Source of the DNA: Parietaria judaica
Lineage: Eukaryota; Streptophyta; Magnoliopsida; Rosales; Urticaceae
Assembly: GCA_954871525.1 (NCBI GenBank)
Contig: OX940869.1
Span: forward strand, 18,132,001-18,196,000
Reading direction: 5' to 3'
DNA: 64,000 nucleotides
Positions 25,542 through 35,720 of the stretch are shown here, in pieces. The stretch's first letter is position 1. The number at the start of each line of letters is the position of its first letter. The notes beneath the pieces were generated by a model. The model had not been told where the DNA came from. It did not search any database and saw only the letters and a program-made list of their open reading frames with translations. The position numbers were made by a program, and so were the translations under genes.

Positions 25542-25858
25542 TGATGTAGGGCGTTATTCAACGAGAGAAAGAACGCTAAAATTATCAAGCAAAGCTGATT
25601 TTTCTTTCCTTCCAAAAAACTGTCGATTACAATCCCAGAGGCAAAGCTCAAATAGTGCATGGAGATAACACTTAGCAGACTTAGGAAATATAACATACTA
25701 ATTATCCTAGTAAATCAAAACATGGGAAATACGATATAATAAATTATCTAGGAACTCATGCTTAGTAATTATGAAATACTACTAGGAAATGAAAACTATT
25801 AAATAGCCGTTAGTTGATAACACGGTCTTCACGATCTTCGGGATTGGTCGCTGCATCA
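25542..25858 (-). repeat. E 3' LTR
   Basis: A 317-bp LTR, termini TGATG/CATCA. The pol frame ends 49 bases inside it. Confidence 0.95.
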
Positions 25859-26879
25859 TTCTCCCCCGGGTCGAAAAAATTCGTCCTCGAAGTTGCAAGC
25901 ACAGCGTCGTCGGTGTTATCGCCGGTGTACGGAATGAGATGCTTGACGTTAAAAACATCGGCCGTACGAATGTGAGACGGAAGCTTGAGGCGGTATGCAT
26001 TTGCATTAATCTTCTCGAGAATTTCGACGGGTCCAATTGTCTTTGCTTTAAGCTTGTTGTACTCATGGGCCGGAACACGTTCTTTGGTAAGGACGGCCCA
26101 AACAAAGTCACCCACAGCAAAGTCGACCGGTCTTCTTTTCTTGTCCGCGGCTGTTTTGTAACGGAGGGTTGCTTGTTCAAGCCGAGATGATGTGGTGCGA
26201 TGAGTTGTCTGGAGCTGTTCAATGAAGGCAGTGGCTTCACCATGAAGACGTGTGTTGTCAGGGATCGGGGCAAGGTTGAGCGGGCAGCGAGGGATGATGC
26301 CGTAGACAACTTGGAATGGGCTGAAACCTGTGCTACGGTTAGTGGCGTGATTGTGTGCGAACTCGGCTTGACTGAGCTTCAAATCCCACCCTTTGATTGA
26401 TTCGCCCACAAGGCACCGAAGGAGATTCCCGAGCGAGCGATTCACGACTTCAGTTTGACCGTCAGTTTGTGGATGGTACGCGCTACTGAAATCAAGTCGA
26501 GTATCCACGAGGCGCCAAAGAGATCTCCAAAAGTGGCTTAAGAATCGTGTATCACGATCGGAGACGATCGATGTCGGGAGTCTGTGGAGGCGATATACTT
26601 CTCGAAAAAAAAGTGAGGCAACGTGTACCGCATCGGTAGTCTTGCGACATGGAATGAAATGAGCCATCTTTGAAAATCGGTCAACGACGACAAAGATAGA
26701 GTCATGGCCGCGTTGGGTGCGGGGAAGACCGAGCACAAAATCTATACTAATGTCGACCCACGGTTGTGTCGGTACCGGAAGTGGCATGTAGAGACCTGCG
26801 TTTGTTGCTTTGTCTTTGGCGAGGTGGCATGTGCGGCAACGTTCGACAAAGCGTGCGACGTCGCGTCGTAAGGAAGGCC
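25810..26879 (-). CDS. E integrase part of pol (after the frameshift)
   Basis: From the break near 26880 the reading continues in a new frame to the stop at 25810. It covers the rest of the integrase zinc region (CRTCHLAK), the catalytic core and the C-terminal domain. The DDE residues are visible in SIDFVLGLP, SDRDTRF and TEVVNRS. The C-terminal part (VGDFVWAVLTKERVP, then YRLKLPSH) is typical of gypsy integrases. There is no chromodomain. The frame overlaps the 3' LTR, as in Reina/CRM-like elements. The integrase would insert the cDNA into the genome; with a repaired frame it looks intact. Confidence 0.9.
25859..25870 (-). promoter_or_regulatory. E polypurine tract
   Basis: CCCGGGGGAGAA on the minus strand, abutting the 3' LTR. 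Confidence 0.8.
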
Positions 26880-29800
26880 AAAATAAGAAGACGCGACAAG
26901 TTGATGAGTGCGATCCCGACCAACATGGCCTTCGTTATGCAAGTCACGGATGATCTTTAGGCGGAGGCTGCCCTCGGGAATACAAAGGCGTGTGTTGTAG
27001 AATAAGAACCCATCGGACCACGAGAACTCGGGATGTATGGTCGTGTGAAGCTGTTGGACAACATTCGCAAAGAAAGGGTCTACCGCGTAGAGTTCGGTCA
27101 AAGAATCAAACCCGGGCACTTCAATGCGCATTTTAGTGAGTAAGGAGTGACGACGGCTGAGTGCATCGGCAACGCGGTTCAAGACGCCCGCTTTATGCTT
27201 GATTGAAAATGTGAATTGTTGTAAAAAGGCAATCCAAGAAGCGTGACGCGCGGAGACCTTGTCTTGAGTGCCGAGGTGTTTTAATGCATCGTGATCGGTG
27301 TAGAGAAAAAACTCTTTTTGGAATAGATAATGGCGCCAATGATGAACAGCGCGGACGATGGCGTAAAACTCGACGTCATATGTGTTGTAGCGCGACTTTG
27401 GGCCGGTGAGTTTTTCACTAAAGTAGGCGACCGGGCGATTGCCTTGGCTAAGGACGGCACCGATTCCTACTTTCGATGCGTCACAATGGAGTAAAAAGGG
27501 CTGCTCAAAGTCGGGTAAGACAAGGATCGGGGCGCTCGTGAGTAGCTCTTTGATCCGCTCGAACGATACGGTCGCTTCGGGTGACCAATGAAAACGACCA
27601 TTTTTTATGCATTCGGTAACCGGAGCCATCACGGAGCTGAAATGTGGAATGAACCGTCGGTAAAAAGACGCGAGGCCGTGAAAGCTACGCACTTCCGTTA
27701 CGTTGGTGGGTTGTGGCCACGAAGCTACGGCGTGGACCTTTGAGTCATCGACGCTAAGTCCGTCGGCGGAGATTACATAGCCCAAAAATGTGACACGGTC
27801 GGTGAGGAAAACACACTTCCCAACGGCGGCGTAAAATGAGTGGCTGCGAAAAATGTTAAGGACCTCGCGAAGATGTTGTAAGTGGATATCGGCGTTAGCG
27901 CTATATATCAAAATGTCATCAAAATAAACTACAACGAATTTACCGATGAAGGGGCGCAATGCTTGGTTCATGACACGCATAAATGTGCTCGGCGCGTTTG
28001 AAAGGCCGAAAGGCATGACGAGCCACTCGTAGAGTCCTTCGCGCGTTTTGAAAGCGGTTTTCCATTCATCGCCGGGCCGGATGCGTATTTGGTGATACCC
28101 GCTCTTCAAATCCAATTTGCTAAACACACGTGCACCACTTAATTGGTCGAGTAAGTCGTCGAGTCTTGGTATAGGAAAACGGTATCGCACCGTAATCTTA
28201 TTGATGGCGCGGCTATCGACACACATACGCCAAGTACCATCCTTCTTGGGAGTGAGCAAAGCAGGAACCGCGCATGGACTTAGACTCTCGCGGATGTGTC
28301 CTTTTTCAAGAAGCTCTTCAACTTGACGCCGAAGTTCCTCGTGTTCGGCCGGACTCATGCGGTAATGGGCTCGGTTCGGTAGCGACGCATCGGGCATAAA
28401 ATCAATCCGGTGTTGAATGTCACGAAGAGGTGGAAGCTCGGCGGGAAGATCCTGTGGAAAAACGTCCGTAAATTCCTCGAGCAGCGGCTGGACGGACGAA
28501 GGCACCGGGGATGTGTCGGGGGCTGTTTTGCCGAGAAGTGCGTATACAATTCCGGTTTCGGACATTTCGGCTTCAAACTCAACACGTGAGAGTAGTGACA
28601 TGGTCGGTCTACGAGCAGGGGTTGTAGCGGGATTCGAAGGGAGAAGCACAATTTTCTTTCCACCGAAAAAGAAACTGTAAGTGTTTGCTAGTCCGTCGTG
28701 AATTGCGTGACGATCGAATTGCCATGGGCGTCCGAGGAGTAAGTGACAAGCGTCCATTGCCACGACATCACACATAATCTGGTCTCGATACGTAGCGCCA
28801 ATGGAGAACGACACCAAAGCCCGATGAGAAATGGTCACATCGGTGCCGTTTTGGAGCCACGCCAATTTGTATGGTTTAGGATGTTTTTCCGCTTCGATCC
28901 CTAATTTCTTGAGAACGTCTTCGGCGATGACATTCTCGCAGCTCCCGGAATCAACGACAAAGCGACACACTTTCTCGTTAATGGTACATGAAGATTGGAA
29001 TATATTATTCCGAAGCCAACCGTCATCGCGGCTCGACGGTGTGAGAAAGTTCCGACGAAGGACGAGTGCATGACCAATATCGCCTGTGACTTCCTCGATT
29101 ATGTCATTCGTGTCGGCAACATCATCGAAGACAGGATCGCCAATGATTTCAATTGTCTCGTCGGCGAGGAGACCGCGACGAGGGTTTTGTGGACAATTGT
29201 TCCGGCGATGGCCTTGTGCACCACAACCGAAACACCGGACACCACCACCTACAGCCGCAAGTGGGGTGGGATTCGCACCATGTAGGGGCTGTACAGGTGC
29301 AATCGGAATGTGTGGAGCTGCAGTAGGGGATTTTTGACTCACTTGTGCAGTCACCGTGTTAAAAGAGCGGCGAGATTGTTGCTTCTCGATGGCAAGAGCA
29401 CGCTGATGTGCTTCGGCGACGGTGATGGGGTCGAACATGTTTAACACGTCTTGGATTTGGACTCGTAGGCCGCCGATGTATCGGGACACGGTTTGCTCCA
29501 CTGTTTCGGCGATGTCATTTCGTGCTAGAAGTAGAAAAAATTCAGTGGAATAATCAATGACAGACCTTGTGCCTTGGCGGAGATTCTGGAGGTTTTGATA
29601 AAGCGTGCGAGTGTAGTTGTACGGCAAAAACGCAGATCGCATATGCTTCTGCATCTTCGCCCAAGTAGCGATCTTTTGTTTTCCAGAACGAGCCCGTTGT
29701 GCTTTTGTTTGCGTCCACCAAGCGGCTGCACGACCTCGGAAGCGCGTAGCGACAAGAGATGCTCGTCGGTTCTCGGGGACCGCCTTAAAGTCTAGAACTT

Positions 29801-30152
29801 CGTCGACCGCTGCAATCCAATCGAGAAATTCCTCGGCATTAACATTGCCGTGGAATTCTGGGATTTCCATTTTAAACGCTGATTCCCATCGTGTATCGGC
29901 ATTCAAAACTTCGGCGCGCTGGCGGGCTGGAATCGGCGGAGCGACGGCGGGTGCGAACGGGTTAACTTCTTCAGGTTCGGAATCGTCTAAAGGGGCCACC
30001 GGTGTTACGGGTCGCTGTTGCATAAGCGCTTCAACGGAGCGGGTGAGGGCCTCCACTTGTTGACGAAGACCGGCGACTTCGTCACGTCTATAAACGTCAT
30101 CTAGATCAGCATCACGATCGAGAATTCCTCCACGTCGGCCACGGCGCGGCAT
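26742..30152 (-). CDS. E gag-pol polyprotein (gag, protease, RT, RNase H, start of integrase)
   Basis: An uninterrupted 1136-codon frame starts at ATG 30152 (MPRRGRRGG). Gag core is at residues about 85-260, zinc knuckle CFGCGAQGHRRNNC at 307-320, protease VVDSGSCENVI with Asp401, and RT with [10 protein letters not shown] (FDD at 744-746). RNase H shows [15 protein letters not shown] and TDHDALKHLG, and the integrase zinc region starts HNEGHVGRDRT. The text leaves the integrase frame after SSYF (near 26880): a run of four T stands where five would keep YFWPSLRRD in frame. The last 46 codons (26742-26879) are therefore out of frame. Either a real one-base deletion or a sequence error. All catalytic motifs upstream look intact. 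Confidence 0.95.
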   Translation of the reverse strand: MPRRGRRGGILDRDADLDDVYRRDEVAGLRQQVEALTRSVEALMQQRPVTPVAPLDDSEPEEVNPFAPAVAPPIPARQRAEVLNADTRWESAFKMEIPEFHGNVNAEEFLDWIAAVDEVLDFKAVPENRRASLVATRFRGRAAAWWTQTKAQRARSGKQKIATWAKMQKHMRSAFLPYNYTRTLYQNLQNLRQGTRSVIDYSTEFFLLLARNDIAETVEQTVSRYIGGLRVQIQDVLNMFDPITVAEAHQRALAIEKQQSRRSFNTVTAQVSQKSPTAAPHIPIAPVQPLHGANPTPLAAVGGGVRCFGCGAQGHRRNNCPQNPRRGLLADETIEIIGDPVFDDVADTNDIIEEVTGDIGHALVLRRNFLTPSSRDDGWLRNNIFQSSCTINEKVCRFVVDSGSCENVIAEDVLKKLGIEAEKHPKPYKLAWLQNGTDVTISHRALVSFSIGATYRDQIMCDVVAMDACHLLLGRPWQFDRHAIHDGLANTYSFFFGGKKIVLLPSNPATTPARRPTMSLLSRVEFEAEMSETGIVYALLGKTAPDTSPVPSSVQPLLEEFTDVFPQDLPAELPPLRDIQHRIDFMPDASLPNRAHYRMSPAEHEELRRQVEELLEKGHIRESLSPCAVPALLTPKKDGTWRMCVDSRAINKITVRYRFPIPRLDDLLDQLSGARVFSKLDLKSGYHQIRIRPGDEWKTAFKTREGLYEWLVMPFGLSNAPSTFMRVMNQALRPFIGKFVVVYFDDILIYSANADIHLQHLREVLNIFRSHSFYAAVGKCVFLTDRVTFLGYVISADGLSVDDSKVHAVASWPQPTNVTEVRSFHGLASFYRRFIPHFSSVMAPVTECIKNGRFHWSPEATVSFERIKELLTSAPILVLPDFEQPFLLHCDASKVGIGAVLSQGNRPVAYFSEKLTGPKSRYNTYDVEFYAIVRAVHHWRHYLFQKEFFLYTDHDALKHLGTQDKVSARHASWIAFLQQFTFSIKHKAGVLNRVADALSRRHSLLTKMRIEVPGFDSLTELYAVDPFFANVVQQLHTTIHPEFSWSDGFLFYNTRLCIPEGSLRLKIIRDLHNEGHVGRDRTHQLVASSYFGLPYDATSHALSNVAAHATSPKTKQQTQVSTCHFRYRHNRGSTLV

Positions 30153-30175
30153 GTTGATGGTGGCAGCGATCGGAA

Positions 30176-30188
30176 GGCTCTGATACCA
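30176..30188 (-). promoter_or_regulatory. E primer-binding site
   Basis: TGGTATCAGAGCC on the minus strand, two bases from the 5' LTR end; tRNA-Met type. Confidence 0.9.
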
Positions 30189-30190
30189 AC

Positions 30191-30507
30191 TGATGTAGGG
30201 CGTTATTCAACGAGAGAAAGAACGCTAAAATTATCAAGCAAAGCTGATTTTTCTTTCCTTCCAAAAAACTGTCGATTACAATCCCAGAGGCAAAGCTCAA
30301 ATAGTGCATGGAGATAACACTTAGCAGACTTAGGAAATATAACATACTAATTATCCTAGTAAATCAAAACATGGGAAATACGATATAATAAATTATCTAG
30401 GAACTCATGCTTAGTAATTATGAAATACTACTAGGAAATGAAAACTATTAAATAGCCGTTAGTTGATAACACGGTCTTCACGATCTTCGGGATTGGTCGC
30501 TGCATCA
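30191..30507 (-). repeat. E 5' LTR
   Basis: 317 bp, no difference from the 3' LTR seen by eye. Confidence 0.95.
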
Positions 30508-32264
30508 TCGGGCAAGCGGCCCGTCGAGGAGGTATGCGAGGCTTCTCCTGCGAAGAAGGCTAAGGTTCCCGCCCCGGCCCCCGAGCCCGAATCTGCTACT
30601 CCGTCTCAGGGAGTAGCGAAGGGGGAGTCGGGCACCGCGCCCGTAGAGGGCGAGGCTGAGAGGACAGGACTGGTGTCGGACAGGCGCGCACGCCCCGCCG
30701 CGAATCCACTGGAGAGATTGGACTTCGAGGATATCGAGCACCTGGTCATCGCGCCGAACGCTCCTCCTCCACCCTCTTTCGGAGTTGAAAGTTCCATACT
30801 CCCTCCCGTTACTGGGGTCGCGACCCGGCCCTCTCCGTCGTCATCTCGGGGAATCCCCGATGAAGCGACGCGGAACCTGGCCGCGGCTTCTACGTCTTCT
30901 ATTCAATCTCCGGTCAAAGAGACCCCAGTTCCGAATGAAGAAGATACGGGACCTATTGGCAAGGAGGACGCCCAAGGAGGGACATCCGCACCTGTCGGGC
31001 GCGAAGGCGACCAGGGACAGATCCCCTTTGGACGCGAGGAGGAGCAGCCCGGGGCATTCCTCGAGGTTAATCCTCCAGGCTTGAAGCCCCTTTCCGACGC
31101 GCCTGGTATCGAGGCCCTCGAGGGCTTAGGGATCCAGCCCTCTCCCGAACTTACCGGCATCTCCGGCTTACAGGTACCTCTCATCGCTCCTTCTGGCGCG
31201 CCGCCGAAATCAACGGGTGACTGGACGCAGCCCTCTGTGTCGTCCCTTGACCCCGAGGAGGCACCTACCGGGTTGCCACGGGCTCAAGCCGGCTTCCCGG
31301 CCATGCCACCTCCTGGTGCACTTCCTGAGGGTCGGGAGGTTTACTTCTCTGCCGCGTGCAAGGGCCTCACCCCGGAGGCCGAAGCTTCTCACGGGCTCGT
31401 CGATCCTCTCGACGAGTCCGTGGGATACTCGGAGCTAATTGACCATGTCCTCCGGGGGGTAGGCCGGCTGAAATATGTGATTGCCTCCGAACGGCTATCC
31501 ACCGCTAAATCCGAGAGAAAGGCCAGTGAGTTGTCGGCGGAGCTCGCGCTAATCCGGGGGCAACTTGAGGTCTCCACCCGCGACGGGCGGAAGTTCCGGG
31601 AGCAGGCCCAGAAGCTTTCTTCGGAACTCGACGAGACCAAATTTGCCTTAGAGTTGGAAATCTCGTTGCGCCGGGCCGCAGAGGCCGAGCTTGAGGAACA
31701 GAAGAACTCCTCTGCCGCTAGGGAGGCGGATCTCTCCAACATGCTCGGGCTGAAGGCTGAACGCCTCGCCCAGATCGGTGAGGCCGTCGGCGTACCGATC
31801 GAACAAGAAGATTGTCTGGTGTCCCGGGTCAACGCCGTGTTGAGGAAGTTTTCCGAGGACTTAGAGGCTGCGCGAGCCGGGACTGTTGAAGAGCGTCACG
31901 GCCGAGAGCGCCTGTTTGAAGCGGCCCAAGCCAAGCTGGAGCACCTCTCGACGAGGTTTGATTTTCTCGATCAATCCATCAACGCCCATCGCTTGGCCGC
32001 CGCGTACCAAGCCAATATTGGCTTGGCCGAGAAGGTCCTTCCTGCGACACCCATCGAGGGTCTCGAGACCCGCCTGCCTTCGTGGCGGGAAAGCCGCGAT
32101 AAGTACCGGGCTGAGGCAGACGAGCTGGACAAGAAGTCTTCCCGGGATCCCGATTCCCAGCCGCTCTCCCCTTGTAAGCCGCCGGCCCTCGACAGCCGGA
32201 GGGTTGAGAGCCTTGTCCTGGAGGGGGCTTCTCTCGGATCCTCACCGCGCCTCCGGAGCCCACG

Positions 32265-32519
32265 GTATAGGATGTTTTCTTGGAGTTTCCCTTCCAATTT
32301 CCCTCTCTTTTGTAAAATTTCGAATGTTGTGGCTCTTTCTGTAACCCAAGCGTTTAAGCGAATTATCATATAAATAAAAGAAATCATTTTCGGGTTACCT
32401 TTTCCTTTCATCGCTAAGCTTCTTCGCTATTGCCCTCGTATACTTGTTTTCCCTTTTTTTTTATCATCGGGCCTCCTTACTATTTCCTTCGCATCTCCAC
32501 TCTCTCTTCTCCTTCGCAG
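32265..32519 (+). other. Proposed intron 1 of the F2 antisense gene
   Basis: It starts GTATAGG after CCCACG, has a pyrimidine-rich end, and ends CTTCGCAG before GCCGGAGG. On the F2 genomic (minus) strand these signals are reversed, so the intron would not be spliced from the element RNA. Confidence 0.6.
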
Positions 32520-33287
32520 GCCGGAGGTGGTACCATTGTTCTTTACCCCGACGCCTCTTCCACCAGTGATGGAGGAGGTTACGAGGGGGCGGAAGGGCCT
32601 GCGTCTGCTCTCGATCTAACGAGGAGTTTATCGGGGAATGAAGTTGCTCTCCTCGAGACTACAGAAGCTAAGCTCGCCGAATGTAGGGCGGAGCGTGACG
32701 AAGATAGATGCCTCCTCGCCATTGCCGAAGAGTCCCTCCTTGAGGAATGACAGCGTTATCAGCGGTGCGAAGAGACACTCTCGGCGCAGCTCCGGCAGAA
32801 AAACGAGTCTTTCAACCGAATCGCCGACGCCATAAACCTGTTGCCCGGCCGGGAAGAGCAAATCTCTTTCCACGTCAAGGCCATGCTGAGGAAACTCGCC
32901 AAGGACCGCGACGCAGCCAGGAGTTGGACAATAGAGGAGGAATTTTCTCGCTTACGCCTTTATCATCAAGCGACCGACAAGATGAGGCACGCCTTTGAGA
33001 GGTTTGGTGATCTCGAGGAGATTGTCCTCATTCAGCGCCTGCTGGGCGGTGTGCTCTCGAATATCAAGCTCATCGAGGGGCTACCTTCTCGCTCGACCGT
33101 TGGTGAGCTTCGAGCCAAACTGCCAAGGTGGCGCAGGTTGGAGCAGGAATACCTGGCTGATTTGGCCGGACTGGAGAAGAAAATCTCCGGTGCTCCTAAC
33201 TCTCCTCCGCTTTCCCCTTGTCTCCCTCCGAGTGTCGCTAGGGCGCGTTCGCCAGGTTTTGACGTTCTTCCTTCCTCGTCGAGCACG

Positions 33288-33370
33288 GTATGGGGCATCC
33301 TAGCTTAGACATTCTACAGTTTTACCTTTTCTTTGGGGTTGGTTCCTCACTCTTGGCTTCTCCTTTGCAG
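33288..33370 (+). other. Proposed intron 2 of the F2 antisense gene
   Basis: 83 bases, GTATGG to CTTTGCAG. The flanking frames join in phase 0 (SSST / ADSKVD). Confidence 0.65.
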
Positions 33371-33687
33371 GCTGATAGTAAGGTCGATGCGAACCTCGCG
33401 GGAATTTCCTCGAGTAAGCCCCCAGGACTTCCCGCTGACGATCCTGCGTGCTTAGTTGTGGATGACATCCTTCGCCGATGCTGTGATACCATCATCGAGG
33501 AATGTGCCGACGCAGTCCTGGGTCATGATCCCCCCGATGATGTCGCTAGCCAAGAAGATCGGTCCCTGCGAGAATTATAATAGGTGTATTTTCTGGGGGT
33601 ATGGACGAATGAATTGTAAATAATACTCTGTATTTGTATTTCAAATTCAAATGAACATATGATGATTTTCTTTTATGAGTTTGCTCG

Positions 33688-34600
33688 CAATCTACGAACT
33701 TGTACGGGCTTGCTCGGCGCCCATAGCCGTAAATATATTTTCTCTTTGCTCGGCACTCTCGCCGGCTCGGGCTTGCTCGGCGCCCTTAGCCGTAAATATA
33801 TTGTTTTTTGCTCGGCACTCTCACCGTACCTCTTTTTCTCGGCACTCTCGCCGTACCTCTTTACTCGGCACTCTCGCCGTACCTATTTACTCGGCACTCT
33901 CGCCGTACCTCTTTTTCTTGGCACTCTCGCCGTACCTCTTTACTCGGCACTCTCGCCGTACCTCTTTACTCGGCACTCTCTCCGTACCTCTTTTTCTTGG
34001 CACTCACGCCGTAGTTATCAATTGCGGGTATCGCTGGGTTTCATCGGGTACGAGCCGACTAGTTTCCAGGACCCCATAGGCACTCTCGCCTTGTTTATTT
34101 CCTCGGCACTCTCGCCGGATCAGGCTTACTCGGCACCCTTAGCCGTATATATATATTTTCCGTTTGCTCGGCACTCTCGCCGGCTCGGGCTGGCTCGGCG
34201 CCCTTAGCCGTATATATATTTTCTTTATGCTCGGCACTCTCGCCAGCTCGGGCTTGCTCGGCGCCCTTAGCCGTATATATATTTTCTCTTTGCTCGGCAC
34301 TCTCGCCAGCTCGGGCTTGCTGGGTGCCCTTAGCCATATATATATTTTCTTTTTGCTCGGCACTCTCGCCGGCTTGGGCTTGCTCGGCGCCCTTAGCCGT
34401 ATATATATTTTCTTTTTGCTCGGCACTCTCGCCGGCTCGGGCTTGCTCGGCGCCATTAGCCGTATATATATTTTCTTTTTGCTCGGCACTCTCGCCGGCT
34501 CGGGCTTGCTCGGCGCCCTTAGCCGTATATATATTTTCTCTTTGCTCGGCACTCTTGCCGGCTCGGGCTTCCTCGGCGTCCTAGCCGTAAATATATACTT
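33688..34600. repeat. Tandem repeat zone in F2 with GCTCGGCACTCTCGCC units
   Basis: About eight units of ~60 bases (CTCGGCACTCTCGCCGGCTC... ending in CCGTATATATATTTTC) are accompanied by about nine shorter ~24-base units (CTCGGCACTCTCGCCGTACC) near 33800-34010. The zone lies between the two divergently encoded genes of F2. Long open frames here come from the periodicity. Confidence 0.95.
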
Positions 34601-34870
34601 TTTTTTCTTTTTTTTCTTTTTTTTGCATATGAATATCGCGAGGATACTTTTCTTTCTATTTGGCATTCTCACCGAACAGAGTTGTACACACGTTTTTGTC
34701 AACTTATACTTTCCCTCGTTTCTAAAAGTAAAAACATACATATAGACATTAAAACTGAAACAAATTTTCATCATCTAACAAGGCCGAAGAGTAATCATCA
34801 TTGAGAGGCCACGCCAAAAGGGTTCGTAGAGGCTTCTCGGTAGGTTAACCCTCCCTTCTCGTCGAGCAGC
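34601..34870 (-). other. F2 internal sequence left of the F3 insertion
   Basis: Near the insertion site (34805-34870) the minus-strand frame of the F-box tail stays open through the TSD for some 24 codons (TLLDEKGGLTYREAS...). The rest holds no recognisable gene. Confidence 0.5.
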
Positions 34871-34875
34871 GTACG

Positions 34876-35656
34876 TGTTAAGGTTGGATTTGGTCAAATC
34901 CATCCTCAACACAACTCATGTCGTTTTGTCCGTAAACGACATGAGGGAAGGTGAGGAAGTTCATCGCCCGAGGGGGCAAACAAGGCGTATCCCCGAGAAG
35001 GACTATCCTCGAGGAGGATTATCTTTGAGGAGGTTCGACCGCGAGGAGGTATGGCCACGCAAAGCAGATTGCGATGAAGTGTCCCATCACGTTCAACGAG
35101 GAATTTCGTCATGATGGTTTAAGCAGAGCCGAATGACGGCTAACGGGATGTGCATTTAATGAAGCCGGCCTACTCACTCGTTGAGAAGCACCATCGATGA
35201 GGCTTGCAGGGCCGAATGACGACTGACGGGATGCGTATTTAATGAGGCTCACCTACCCATAATGACAGTCTGCTCGGAAGTGACATAAAGCAGGGATTAA
35301 CCATGCTTCCCTCAAATCACTCTGGGAATCAAAAAGAGAGAAAAAAAAGGCGGGAAAGACGCGAGGAGGACATAGTGTAAACTCTATAAAAGGCAAGATA
35401 AGCCTCATTTGCAGAGGTTGGGAAAAATAGAGAAAAATCCCAGGAAAAAGAGAGAGATATCCTGTAATAGAAAGGCTATAGAAATAGAGAAAGCCTTTGC
35501 TCATTATCCTTCATCTGTCCAGCTATTCAACGAAAGAAAACCGAGCTCATATCGGAAAATATAATAAAACAAAGATATTCACTGATTGTTGTTGTTAATT
35601 TATTATTGGTGATTATTTTTGTGACTGGAAAAGGGCGGTGAAAATCACCCTCTACA
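34876..35656 (+). repeat. F3 5' LTR
   Basis: 781 bp, TGTTAAGG...CTCTACA, followed by the primer site TTTGGCGCCCACCGAGAG at 35658-35675. Confidence 0.9.
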
Positions 35657-35720
35657 GTTTGGCGCCCACCGAGAGGTTTGTTTTCTTTCTAACTCACAGC
35701 CAGGAATTTGAAGGAGCGAG

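Larger units (their letters stand above)
25542..30507 (-). mobile_element. E: near-intact young Ty3/gypsy element (TSD TCGGG)
   Basis: The element is 4966 bp with 317-bp LTRs that I find identical when read side by side. It is flanked by TCGGG at 25537-25541 and 30508-30512. It encodes a long gag-pol frame with one apparent single-base break. It inserted into the coding region of the antisense gene of F2. Confidence 0.97.
24516..33580 (+). pseudogene. Antisense gene of F2: gypsy-type putative transposase-like, coiled-coil protein; split by element E
   Basis: The ATG is at 24516 (MAPSRSG). Residues about 40-190 contain RFPVPLLIVAFLYAFGVPIA and SPNTLCLLLCTLVIACEQ, resembling the plant 'putative transposase, gypsy type' domain (PF04195, from memory). 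The first frame ends at 25301; a frameshift near 25280 links it to the frame that continues EKTVVARDDTPVD to 25541. Element E interrupts a Ser-Ser-Gly-Lys stretch, and the frame resumes exactly after E at 30508 (KRPVEEV). A long acidic and then coiled-coil segment follows to 32264. Two GT...AG introns are proposed, at 32265-32519 and 33288-33370. Exon 2 has a TGA near 32748, and the exon 1/2 phase is off by one, perhaps from an indel in a G run near 32222. The stop is at 33578. No known enzymatic activity. Confidence 0.7.

Noticed and set aside
30112..30345. Frame repeated at both ends of E (also near 25424-25696)
   Set aside because: It is simply the LTR of E read on the minus strand.
33800..34600. 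CRISPR-like array of regular repeats
   Set aside because: Repeats are contiguous with no unique spacers and this is plant DNA.
33659..34774. Long frames with repeated LGTLAGSGLLGALSR-type text
   Set aside because: By-products of the 60-base tandem repeat in F2.
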